A DNA stretch of 36,030 bases. Origin: Holosporaceae bacterium. Lineage in GTDB: Bacteria > Pseudomonadota > Alphaproteobacteria > UBA3830. The translations under genes were made by a program, and so were the position numbers. The notes under the pieces were generated by a model. It worked only from the letters and a program-made list of their open reading frames with translations, was not told the origin of the DNA and did no database searches. The stretch lies in assembly GCA_031282425.1 (NCBI GenBank), contig JAITDT010000019.1, positions 1-36,030 on the forward strand, given 5' to 3'. Below, in pieces: positions 10,016 through 20,600 of this stretch; within the stretch, counting starts at the first letter, position 1, and each line of letters begins with the position of its first letter.

Positions 10016-10873
10016 TCAATATAACACAGTAATTCCGCGGAGTTTAGCAGATCTTGATTTGTGGTTGCGGCTAATTTCTTCTAGAGTTGGAGTAATCGGC
10101 TTTTTGGTTAAAAGTTTAAAGCGATTCTTCTCCAATGCTAGTTCTTTGAAAAAAGACTTTACTATACGGTCTTCCAATGAATGAAAACTTACGACAACGA
10201 GCTTTCCATTTGTATTCAACAAATGAGCGGAATCTCGTAAAACTTTTTTCAATTCCTCCAGTTCGTCGTTCACAAAAATTCTCAAAGCCTGAAACGTTTT
10301 GGTAGCCGGGTCTGTTTTCCCTATTTTTTTTATACAAGAGCGAATAATGTTAGCCAAATCCTGTGTGTTGCTTATTTTGTTTAGATTAAGTTTTATGTTT
10401 TTCGCGATTCTGCGTGAAAAGCGCTCTTCACCAAAAGTGTATATAATATCTGCCAAGTCCCGCTCTGAATATTTTCGGATAATATCCTGAGCCGTCCCTT
10501 CGCATAGCCCCATTCCCATATCCAGCGGTCCAGATAGATTGAACGAAAAACCGCGAGATGGATCTGATAATTGAAAACTAGAAACGCCCAAATCCAGAAC
10601 GAGACCGTCAAATTTTGATTCGATGATTGATCTGATATCCCCATATTTGGCATGGAAAAAATTGAATCTTTCCTTATAGTCAGCCTCAAATTTATCGGCA
10701 ATGACTTTTACGTATGGATCTCGATCAAAAGCGATAACTTTACAATTAGCAGATTCCAGAATCGCCTTTGTATACCCGCCGCCACCGAAAGTTCCGTCAA
10801 CATACACGCCGACGTCCTGCGGCGCTAATAAATCCAGCATCTCCTGCCGCAAAACTGGTATATGCTGCATCAT
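10016..10873 (-). CDS. rsmH: 16S rRNA (cytosine(1402)-N4)-methyltransferase RsmH (MraW)
   Basis: HIPVLRQEMLDLL, VDGTFGGGGYTKAIL, LVLDLGVSSFQLSDPSRGFSF, VVSFHSLEDRIVKSFF. Confidence 0.96.
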   Translation of the reverse strand: MMQHIPVLRQEMLDLLAPQDVGVYVDGTFGGGGYTKAILESANCKVIAFDRDPYVKVIADKFEADYKERFNFFHAKYGDIRSIIESKFDGLVLDLGVSSFQLSDPSRGFSFNLSGPLDMGMGLCEGTAQDIIRKYSERDLADIIYTFGEERFSRRIAKNIKLNLNKISNTQDLANIIRSCIKKIGKTDPATKTFQALRIFVNDELEELKKVLRDSAHLLNTNGKLVVVSFHSLEDRIVKSFFKELALEKNRFKLLTKKPITPTLEEISRNHKSRSAKLRGITVLY

Positions 10874-10879
10874 GGCGAA

Positions 10880-12193
10880 TTACTTTAAAAAATATGAAAT
10901 AACGACAAAAATCGGCCCCAATATCAAAATAGACCATCCCATATATCCCAAAAATGACGGAACTTTTACGCCATGATGGATAGATATTGACTTTACTATC
11001 AAGTTTGGGGCGTTTCCGATGTATGTCAGAGCCCCCATGAACACTGTAGAAATGGAAAATGCCGTCAATATATTAGATTTTACCGTCATAAGCATATGCG
11101 GATCTCCGGAAGTGAGATGAAAGAAAATCAAAAACGTCGGCGCGTTGTCTAAAATCGCTGATAACATCCCGCTAATCCAAAAGCACCTTTCCGCTATGTA
11201 TTCGCCACCTGGGGCTATCCACTCAAATATCCGTCTAAATTCTCCGGCCATCCCCTGACGTAAAATGTCTATGATGGGTGCTACCGTCACAAAGATCCCC
11301 GCAAATAATTCCGCAATTTCTCTTATGGGCGCAAAGGAAAAATCATTTTTTGCTCGAATTTCTGTCGGCGTAATTTTTAATGAAATCAATGAGATAACAA
11401 AAAGTAAAGAGTTTCTTAAAGCCGATGCGAATGAAAACTTTTCTCCGTATATCATAAATTCCCCACTGAAGTTGCAAAAAATAACAACCAGCAAAATTAT
11501 GACTATTAAAATAATATTTTCTAGACCATTAATTTTTAGAAAAGCACCATCAACTTTTTCATAGTAAATTCCCTGATCCAATCGAAACAAAATGAAATCT
11601 ATTATAAAAAATATTACGCACAGAACCGTAATCGTACCGCCTAAAACCATGTACAAGTTTTTGATAAACCAAAAGAAATCCACTCCTTTTAGAAACCCAA
11701 TGAACAGCGGCGGATCTCCTAGCGGCGTGGCCGCTCCGCCTATATTTGCTACTAAAAATATGAAAAATACCATCAGATGGGTTGTATATTTGCGTCCCAA
11801 ATTTGATCGCAAAAAAGGACGAATTAACAATGCCGCCGCTCCGGTTGTTCCAATCCAACCGGCGATCATACTTCCCACGAACAAATAAGCTGTGTTAAAG
11901 AATGGCCCAAATCCCCTGGAGAAACTCACGAAAATACCACCGGCAACAACGTACAACGTAGCAATCAAAACTATAAATGGTATGTAGTCTCCCAACAGTG
12001 GCTCCATAATTGCTGGAATTACCCTAGACACTCCCAAAAAATAACAGACAGATAACACATAGAGCATCGTCCAAAACAGTGGAACATAACAGGCGTATCT
12101 ATTCCAGAATATAGGACATAACAATGGCAGAAACGACATCGAGAAAATAATTCCCAAAAACGGTATCGACCAAAGCGAACTAACGAACTCCAC
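10880..12193 (-). CDS. sodium:proton antiporter / CitMHS-like (NhaD-type) membrane transporter
   Basis: 437-aa polytopic protein with NIGGAATPLGDPPLFIGFLKGVDFFWF, SAILDNAPTFLIFF and TYIGNAPNLIVKSI motifs typical of the ion transporter superfamily. Confidence 0.8.
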   Translation of the reverse strand: MEFVSSLWSIPFLGIIFSMSFLPLLCPIFWNRYACYVPLFWTMLYVLSVCYFLGVSRVIPAIMEPLLGDYIPFIVLIATLYVVAGGIFVSFSRGFGPFFNTAYLFVGSMIAGWIGTTGAAALLIRPFLRSNLGRKYTTHLMVFFIFLVANIGGAATPLGDPPLFIGFLKGVDFFWFIKNLYMVLGGTITVLCVIFFIIDFILFRLDQGIYYEKVDGAFLKINGLENIILIVIILLVVIFCNFSGEFMIYGEKFSFASALRNSLLFVISLISLKITPTEIRAKNDFSFAPIREIAELFAGIFVTVAPIIDILRQGMAGEFRRIFEWIAPGGEYIAERCFWISGMLSAILDNAPTFLIFFHLTSGDPHMLMTVKSNILTAFSISTVFMGALTYIGNAPNLIVKSISIHHGVKVPSFLGYMGWSILILGPIFVVISYFLK

Positions 12194-12248
12194 TGTAACC
12201 TACGGTTCAAAAAACGATATACTAACACGAGATTTTTCGCTGTGCTAA

Positions 12249-13574
12249 TCAGAAATTAAGTTTGACTCCAATCATAGCCATATTAGCTTCGTTTTTTCCA
12301 ATCGTTGGTAGTCCACAAGCAGCAGCATACGTTTGCGCTCGATTGCATGCTTTTGTAGAAACATAGTCATATTCCAAATACAATTTTATATTTTTCTGAG
12401 GTTCATACTCGATCGCTAGTGCAATCATATCGGCTTTCGACTTCTCATATTTCGAAAACTTCACTTCGGACATGAAATACCCGGCGGAGGCCTTCCAGTT
12501 CTTGCAAAACCTATGAGCCAAACCTATTGAATAAACTTCACCTGCATTCGCTCCAGGCATTAATCCTACGTCCGGGTCTGTTATTTTGTACTTTCTGTTT
12601 TCATTGAACGCCTCTCCCTCATGTGTCGCCCACTCTTTGGCCAGCAAAGATTTCGTATTATTCGTATAACCAAGGGATAGTTCTGTATCAGAATGGCAAA
12701 TCATTGCACCTATGTTATAAGCCTTAACGTCGTGCAGTTTGATACCATTTACTGATTTGCCTTTTCCGTACCAGGTTGCAATGGCGATTCGTACGTTCAA
12801 ACCATTCGGATCTCCAAACTCATAGGCCACGCCTCCAGTTACAATGTTTTCTGAGTACGCCCCTTTCGTGTGAGAAAAATCCAATTTTTCATGACCATCT
12901 CCAAGCTTTTCGAGGTATTTTGTTTTAGCCGGTCCCGCATCTCTGCTGTTCGGAGTAAACGATATACCATACGAAAAGCCGGAAATAACAGGAGATAACC
13001 AGGCGACTTTAAGAGCCCTCGAATCATCATATGTAAAACTGTTTTCTATATATGATCCGGCAGACTCCTCCAAAAGACATGGAAGATTTCTACTACCAGC
13101 ACCATAGTACCCGACCAAAACATTCGCTCCGTCGACGCAGTATTTATCGGCTGCAGTATTTGTCCACCCAAACTTTAGCATTCCTATAATGTCAGATTCC
13201 CAAAATGAGTACAAAGAACGCCATATGGTACCATTGCCTCGAACATTTTTCGAATCGAGCTTGAGAGCTGTCTCAATTCCATAACGATGTCCATTAGTTA
13301 TCCACGAGTACACAGCGATCACATCACCCTGTAACGATGCCACAGCTCCATCATTGTCGCCTTTTCTCTGTTTTATAAACATCGATGTGAAATGCAAATC
13401 CCCATGAATGCTAAAATTAGGCGACACTCCAAGTCTAGCTAACAATTCGTCAGCAAGACCATCTTGCAACGATCCTTCGTTATTTTCTTCTGAACTCTCA
13501 AAATCCGTTGATGCTCCCCAAACATCTACAAACAAAAGAAGAAGCAAAAAGATTACATTCCTACAAGCCTTCAT
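12249..13574 (-). CDS. outer-membrane porin (Gram-negative porin-like beta-barrel)
   Basis: Signal peptide MKACRNVIFLLLLLFVDVWGA; alternating amphipathic strands (AYNIGAMICHSDTELSLGYT, YSIGLAHRFCKNWKASAGYF); C-terminus ...MAMIGVKLNF with terminal Phe. Confidence 0.82.
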   Translation of the reverse strand: MKACRNVIFLLLLLFVDVWGASTDFESSEENNEGSLQDGLADELLARLGVSPNFSIHGDLHFTSMFIKQRKGDNDGAVASLQGDVIAVYSWITNGHRYGIETALKLDSKNVRGNGTIWRSLYSFWESDIIGMLKFGWTNTAADKYCVDGANVLVGYYGAGSRNLPCLLEESAGSYIENSFTYDDSRALKVAWLSPVISGFSYGISFTPNSRDAGPAKTKYLEKLGDGHEKLDFSHTKGAYSENIVTGGVAYEFGDPNGLNVRIAIATWYGKGKSVNGIKLHDVKAYNIGAMICHSDTELSLGYTNNTKSLLAKEWATHEGEAFNENRKYKITDPDVGLMPGANAGEVYSIGLAHRFCKNWKASAGYFMSEVKFSKYEKSKADMIALAIEYEPQKNIKLYLEYDYVSTKACNRAQTYAAACGLPTIGKNEANMAMIGVKLNF

Positions 13575-13597
13575 ATTTTATTACCCTGAGGATATTT

Positions 13598-13625
13598 AGA
13601 ATACTGTACTTTTTGTTGAAGTCAA
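13598..13625 (-). promoter_or_regulatory. putative sigma70 promoter of the porin gene
   Basis: Minus strand TTGACT (13625-13620), 16-nt spacer, TATTCT (13603-13598), ~24 nt upstream of the porin ATG. Confidence 0.4.
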
Positions 13626-13811
13626 TAAGCGGTTTATAATAACACTAGAAAAGTGTGAGTTCTGTGGTTTGAGGAAAGGGACCATAAGGATTACCCAACT
13701 GATTAGAAAAGAGAAAATAGTGAAAGATTTATCACTTTAAGAATCTTTTAAACTCGTCAGCCATTGTATTTCTGCTATCTTGTTCTATCAAATAAGTCAT
13801 GATTAAAGTGG

Positions 13812-14834
<1,023 letters not shown>

Positions 14835-14974
14835 CTAGGCTAGCACGATTCCTCTCTCTGCTCAAACATTTCGGATTTTCATAAATTCTACTTCACAAAA
14901 AAAGAATTTGAATTTTGGCAGTATAATTTCCATAAGGTTTTTGATAGCCTACAGAATCCTAAAAAGGTATTAAT

Positions 14975-15967
14975 ATGAAGAAAATTTGTACGCTGACAAT
15001 ATTGTTCCTAATGGCAAGTAATGTATTTTCTATGAGAATAGTGGACAGCCATTTGAATAATAGCAAATGCAAGTGCGGGGTAATGTATAAACCATGGAGG
15101 GAAGCTTGGCAAGGAAAAGGTGTTGATAGAGAAAGTCATTCCTATGAATACATAATTGCGCATTATACCGTATGTAAGGACTTTAGAAGTACACGTGCCG
15201 CTTATGAGGGGGCTGGAGTTTCTGCGCATTATACAATAGAAAATGATGGTACAATAAATCTTACGGTTGACCCCGAAAAATACATAGCATTTCATGCGGG
15301 ACCATCCGCTTTCGACGATCGAGAAAGTTTGAATTATTATTCAATCGGCATAGAAAATATTAATCCAGGTTTTACAAATGAATATGAAGAAATTCCGCCT
15401 TTTGGACCTCCAATTAGAATATCAGGAGATCAAAGATGGTGGTTTCCATTTGATGAACGTCAATTTACCGCCAGCATGACGTTAGCTCGGTGTCTTCATG
15501 ATAAATATAGGATCCCAAGTTGGAATTTTGTTACGCATGCTGATGTGGCAGTCGGCAGGAAATCTGACGTCGGACCAATGTGGGATTATGAGAGAGCTTT
15601 TAGAGAATTTGGTGTTGGATACTTTCCTGAAGAAACTCACCAAGTAGTTTTTGATCATTTTGGGAAATTTATAGATTCTGATTATATTGATTTCATAGGA
15701 GCGTTTGGATATCGTTTACCTGCCGGTGTTGGTGTAGCCGATATGGTTCGTGCGTATCAGATGCATTATTCAAGAATGGATATTTCTGGAGAGCTGTCTC
15801 AACCTACAAAGATCAACATCTTAAAACATGTAGTCGGTCTTGCTGGATATGTCGACCCATATACTCATGAATCATATGGGAGGTTTCACTCCTTGTTGCG
15901 GCAGTGGGCAATCAAGAATCCGGATAAAGCACTAACTTTTGAAGAGTATTGTGATATTACCCAATAA
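14975..15967 (+). CDS. N-acetylmuramoyl-L-alanine amidase (AmiD-like, amidase_2/PGRP fold), secreted
   Basis: Signal peptide MKKICTLTILFLMASNVFS; IIAHYTVCKDFRSTRAAY, VSAHYTIENDGTI, IGIENINPGF, FVTHADVAVGRKSDVGPMWDYERAF. Confidence 0.87.
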   Translation: MKKICTLTILFLMASNVFSMRIVDSHLNNSKCKCGVMYKPWREAWQGKGVDRESHSYEYIIAHYTVCKDFRSTRAAYEGAGVSAHYTIENDGTINLTVDPEKYIAFHAGPSAFDDRESLNYYSIGIENINPGFTNEYEEIPPFGPPIRISGDQRWWFPFDERQFTASMTLARCLHDKYRIPSWNFVTHADVAVGRKSDVGPMWDYERAFREFGVGYFPEETHQVVFDHFGKFIDSDYIDFIGAFGYRLPAGVGVADMVRAYQMHYSRMDISGELSQPTKINILKHVVGLAGYVDPYTHESYGRFHSLLRQWAIKNPDKALTFEEYCDITQ

Positions 15968-16006
15968 GCATAGACAGCTAGTTACTCTACGATTTTTCGA
16001 CACTAT

Positions 16007-16034
16007 CTATCTGTAACGGCCCTTGTACAGATAG
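16007..16034. other. perfect 9-bp-stem hairpin (CTATCTGTA / TACAGATAG, 10-nt loop) between the amidase and murJ
   Basis: Read directly: ctatctgta-acggcccttg-tacagatag. No T-tract follows, so it is not a classic intrinsic terminator. Confidence 0.6.
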
Positions 16035-16054
16035 CGGTTATGTGATATCTCGAG

Positions 16055-17617
16055 ATGTTCAACAATTGGAGCGCTCGTTTGAATTTAATCAATAACATTC
16101 TTACCGTTGGCGGATGGACTTTGGCCTATCGCGTTAGTAGCTTTATCAGGGACGTGGCTCAGTCATATATTTTGGGAGCCGGGTTGTTTGCTGATGTCTT
16201 TTCTCTTGCGTTTAAATTCGCCAATTCTCTGAGAAAAATGTTCGCCGAAGGAGCTTTCAATGCCTCTTTTCTTCCGATATTTTCCAATGCATTAAGAGAT
16301 AAAGGGCACGATGAAGCAAAAAAAATCGCTTCTCAGATTTTTACTTGGCTATCGCTAATGGTTTCATTTCTTTCGATAGTTTGTTTGATTTTTTTCAGAA
16401 AAATCATGTGCGGATTTGCCGCTGGTATAGATCCCTCCAGTGAAAAATTTGAACATTTGATTCACATTGGAAGGATTTGCTCCCCATATGTTGCCGCGTC
16501 ATTTTTGGCGGCGATGTTCGGAGGTATTTTGAACACGCTGAACCGGTTTGCTATGCCGGCGGCAGTGCAACTGATACTAAATATTTCCGTTATTGCCGCT
16601 TTATTTATCGGTCCACTCTTCTTTCCCAGCACAGCCTATACCATGGCATTAGCAACGCTTTTGAGTGGAATAGCGCAGGTTATAATTCTATGGGGCAACG
16701 TAAAACGTTACGGATTTGGCGTAGATTTTGATTTTTCTTCCCGAAGAAAAGAAGTGAAAGTTTTTTTTAAGAAGCTTTTGTCTGGAGTTATTGGATCTGG
16801 CGTGTTGCAGTTAAATATCTTGGTGGATTTTGCCATATTATCATTTTTGCCGACTGGAGCGGTTTCCTATTTTTACTATGTGGATCATGTAAATCAATTT
16901 CCCATAGGGATTTTAGGGATTGCCTTTAGTACGGCGCTTCTGCCTCCCATAACCAAAGCGATAAATGCCAAAAACAACGAAGTCGCTCAAAAACAAATGA
17001 ATTTTGGTCTACTATTTGCTTTTATATTTACGCTACCGGCCGCCGTAATTCTGACGACGCTCTGCGAGCCCATCGTAGGAGCTATTTACGGCCGTGGGAA
17101 CTTTACTCCAGAACATGTGGCCGCAGCAGCACCAGCATTGACGGCGTTTGCAGTTGGATTGCCAGCATATATGGCGGCAAAGGTGTTTTCCACGGTGTTT
17201 TTCGCCAATCGAGACACCGCTGTGCCATTTCGAGGGGGTATTATTTCAATAGTCGTCAACCTACTATTCATCGGACTACTTATGCCATGTATGAAGCACA
17301 CGGGCATTGCCTGGGCAACAACGTTCGCTACTTGGAGTAATTGGATATATCTACTGTTGAAATTGAAGAAGCGTTGCAAAATCTGCATGGATTATCATAC
17401 TCTGCAAGAGTGCGCAAAACAGGCGTTAGTTTCGGCGATCATGTTGGGAGTAATTTTAATTCTGAACGATAGCGCCGCGTTGTATTATATGGCCGGAGGC
17501 GCCGAGAGAAACATTGTTCTACTCAGCGTTTCTGGAATTGGCGTTTTGGCCTTTTGGATAGTGGGAAAAAGCATGAAGATCTTCTCCTTCATGAGAGAAA
17601 TAAAAGCACTCAATTAA
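16055..17617 (+). CDS. murJ: lipid II flippase MurJ (MviN)
   Basis: 520-aa MATE/MOP-like protein; SSFIRDVAQSYILGAG, FNASFLPIFSNALRDKG, ILVDFAILSFLPTGAVSYFYYVDHVNQFPIGILGIAFSTALLPPI, AAKVFSTVFFANRDTAVPF. Confidence 0.95.
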   Translation: MFNNWSARLNLINNILTVGGWTLAYRVSSFIRDVAQSYILGAGLFADVFSLAFKFANSLRKMFAEGAFNASFLPIFSNALRDKGHDEAKKIASQIFTWLSLMVSFLSIVCLIFFRKIMCGFAAGIDPSSEKFEHLIHIGRICSPYVAASFLAAMFGGILNTLNRFAMPAAVQLILNISVIAALFIGPLFFPSTAYTMALATLLSGIAQVIILWGNVKRYGFGVDFDFSSRRKEVKVFFKKLLSGVIGSGVLQLNILVDFAILSFLPTGAVSYFYYVDHVNQFPIGILGIAFSTALLPPITKAINAKNNEVAQKQMNFGLLFAFIFTLPAAVILTTLCEPIVGAIYGRGNFTPEHVAAAAPALTAFAVGLPAYMAAKVFSTVFFANRDTAVPFRGGIISIVVNLLFIGLLMPCMKHTGIAWATTFATWSNWIYLLLKLKKRCKICMDYHTLQECAKQALVSAIMLGVILILNDSAALYYMAGGAERNIVLLSVSGIGVLAFWIVGKSMKIFSFMREIKALN

Positions 17618-17633
17618 AAAGCATAGACGTTCG

Positions 17634-20600
17634 TCAATCGCAGAGTTTTGCGGGCGTATAAGTGGCCCATACTTTTATGTCGTTAGCAATATCTTGAAGA
17701 TAATTTTTGATGTCTAGTTCATTTGCGTCATAGACGTAATCTTTGTTCGTGGCGCATTCGTCGATGTAAGAATAGTCGAAGTCGACGTTAGCGCCAGTGA
17801 TTTTATGCTTAAATTGACTTTGTTTACGATATTTCACGACGTAGATGCGGAGATTGTTGCCGTATGCCTCTTTAAGTTTAGCGCATGCGGCAACTGTGAG
17901 TCTCTGACACGCTCGAGTAGCATCGTAATCCATCTGATTGTTACCATCGAAGTACCATCCGCCCTCTCCCACTCTGGTGCTACCGAAGCCGTGGTACAGA
18001 GTTGCGTTAATTGGTAATGTCAGGCCAGCAAAAATCAGCGGCATGTCGGTGTTATAGGTTTTCCAGCGGTATCCACATTCGCCGACGACCTCCATATTTC
18101 GGTGAGAGAGAAACGGCCAAAAGCTACGATTCAATCCGGTCCCAAAATAGTCGTTAATATCATTCGGACTGGAAAGAATTTTGTGATAAAGTAAAATATT
18201 ATGTGTTACTTCTAGGTCTGTCATCATAAAAAAATCTCCCCAAAATGTTCCCGAACGAAGGTAGTTGCCGTCGGAATGATCGCCGGCATTTCGATAAAGT
18301 TCCCATCTGTCTATAATCGCATTCCAGCGGATACCCATAGTACCAGGCTCATCGGCAGATGAGCCGCACGATATATAATCATTGCCGGCGTCGAGTTTCA
18401 AATCACCGATATTATAAACAAATTTATTGTCACCGGTTTTTTTCGAAAAGTCCACTACCCGAGACATCTCCGGCAATCGCAACGCCGTATATGTATAGAC
18501 GCCATTCTCTACAGAATATGGCCGATTTGTAATTTCCGCGAAAATAAGACGGCTATTACGTAACTCTAGATCCACATAATAACTGCTGTCGGTATTCTGC
18601 TTGGCAATGCTTCCCGACTCGATGTAAAATTCCTGTCGATGGACGAGTTTATGAGAAGCGTCATCGATGGTGATGGAACCATTAATACAGTCTGAGATCA
18701 TGATATTACCGTGCTTGCGTAAAAGGACTAGTTTTTCATTATTGAGAGTAATAGCTTTCCAATCGGTAGATTCAAGTGCGGCATTCGAAGTATCGTTTAC
18801 TTCGCTCCATGTATCCCCGCCATCAATACTAGCAACAGCCGTGCCATTCTCATTCAGAGCTATCAAAGCACTTCCAGTAAATATGATGGCAAACCAGTTA
18901 GAGCCGATGCCGCTGATAGAACCTTTATTCACCCATGTTGCGCCACCGTCGGCGCTAACAGCCACTGAACCATTATCATTTAGAGCAACTAGCGTGTTAT
19001 CGACGGTAGTAATGGATCTCCAGCCTGATTCGCTGATGCTGATAGAACCTTTGTCCACCCATGTTGCACCATCGTCAGTGTTGGCAGCCACTGAACCATC
19101 GTAATTCAAAGCCACCAACGTACTGCCGATTGCAGTAATGGCACTCCAGTCTGAGTTGCTTGTTAGATTGGTTTTAGGCGTCCAGGTTGCGCCACAGTCT
19201 GTGCTGGTAGCTACTGAACCATCGCAATTCAAAGCCACTAGCGTACTGCCTATGCTAGTAATAGCTTCCCAGCCGGAATTCATAAAAGCGTGGAGCGACG
19301 ACGATTCAGAAACGGATTCCCATTTCAATTCCTGCTGCTGCTTTACCGGTTCGGCTACCATCTTCAGTAGATACTTTTGTGGAAAGGATAGACGAGCAGA
19401 GACCGGCGCGTTAATGGTGGAAGTTTCATAATAGCCAGAAGTAGCATTGTAACCAAAATTACCATCGCTTATGGAGAATTTTAGAATTTGCTTAAGACCT
19501 GTAATCAACTGCGATCCACTGGCCACATCAAACCTAATTCGATCTGATTCTACCATGGGGATTTCCGAATAGTCGTTGTCGAAGCCCAGATATGTAAGCT
19601 CGTGTGGCTCAAACCAATCTGGCTTGTTGATGATGAGGATCAGAGCTTTCTTCCGGTCCGCAACAATGAATTTCCCTTGATGTAATAGCCTACCGCCTGT
19701 TTCACTATCGTCCGCCGTGTCCACGGGTCCACAACCTGGATCGTTTGTCCAGTCGCAAAAAAGATTGTGAGCCCAGGAGACTGGTATAAAAAGAAAATTT
19801 GACACGGCGCGCTCGGAAAATGGCCCCATCACTGACAGCAAATCGCAAATTTTTCCAACATCCGACTGCAATTCGATAAGAAAATACGGGTTCTGGGTAT
19901 GCCCCTGCGGCCAACCGGCGCCATGATACGGATGTGGATATAGCAGACCTTCATTGGTTTTCATGCTGAGCAAATTCGCGTACCCAAGATAGCAAGGATA
20001 CATGTTAACACGGCGCCACTTCCTTTGGGTTGGCGCTTCCGTTGACAGCGGATCGCCAATATAGTCGGAGTTAGCTCCATCGCCACAGCGGCACATAACG
20101 CCGGTGCCTGGTCCCTCGCTTCTACTATAGATGGTCTGCTCATTTAGCGCGCCCCAAAGCGCGACGTAACTAGACAGGTTATAGGACGCAGGAATACTTA
20201 AAGAAGAAGTCTGCGGCCTAAACGAGTTGTCCACATAAGGATTTTGGGGAGAATTTGTCGGTGGAATTAAATTCGTACCGGCTTGGGCGCCATTGACGCT
20301 GTAAAGAAAACAGCCGCGTAGATAGGCGAGACATGCATTCTGATCTGTCAGAAATTTTGTGGCATCAAACGGTGAAATATCGACGGTCCACTCATAGTTT
20401 CGATCCGGTGGCAGCGACAGTTTCCCGGAATAGGGTATTAGTCCCACATTGACTCCGCGCGTAAACTCGAAATTATTTCGCAAAAACGTCTTTAACTCCT
20501 GCGCTATCTGATAAATAGGAGTTTTTCTGATGGATTTTGCCACAAACTCGCTCGCTTCTAGCTCTGCGCCATTTATGGTTGTGGAGTACCATTTGTCGTT

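Noticed and set aside
13732-13800. 22-codon minus-strand ORF MTYLIEQDSRNTMADEFKRFLK just after obgE
   Set aside because: Too short to support without conservation or a clear RBS; could be chance.
18667-19104. 145-aa plus-strand ORF with repeats (SFRATSVLPTVVM...THVAPPSALTATEP)
   Set aside because: Antisense shadow of the Asp-box repeats in the 1309-aa TadG-like gene; its repetitiveness is inherited from the sense strand.
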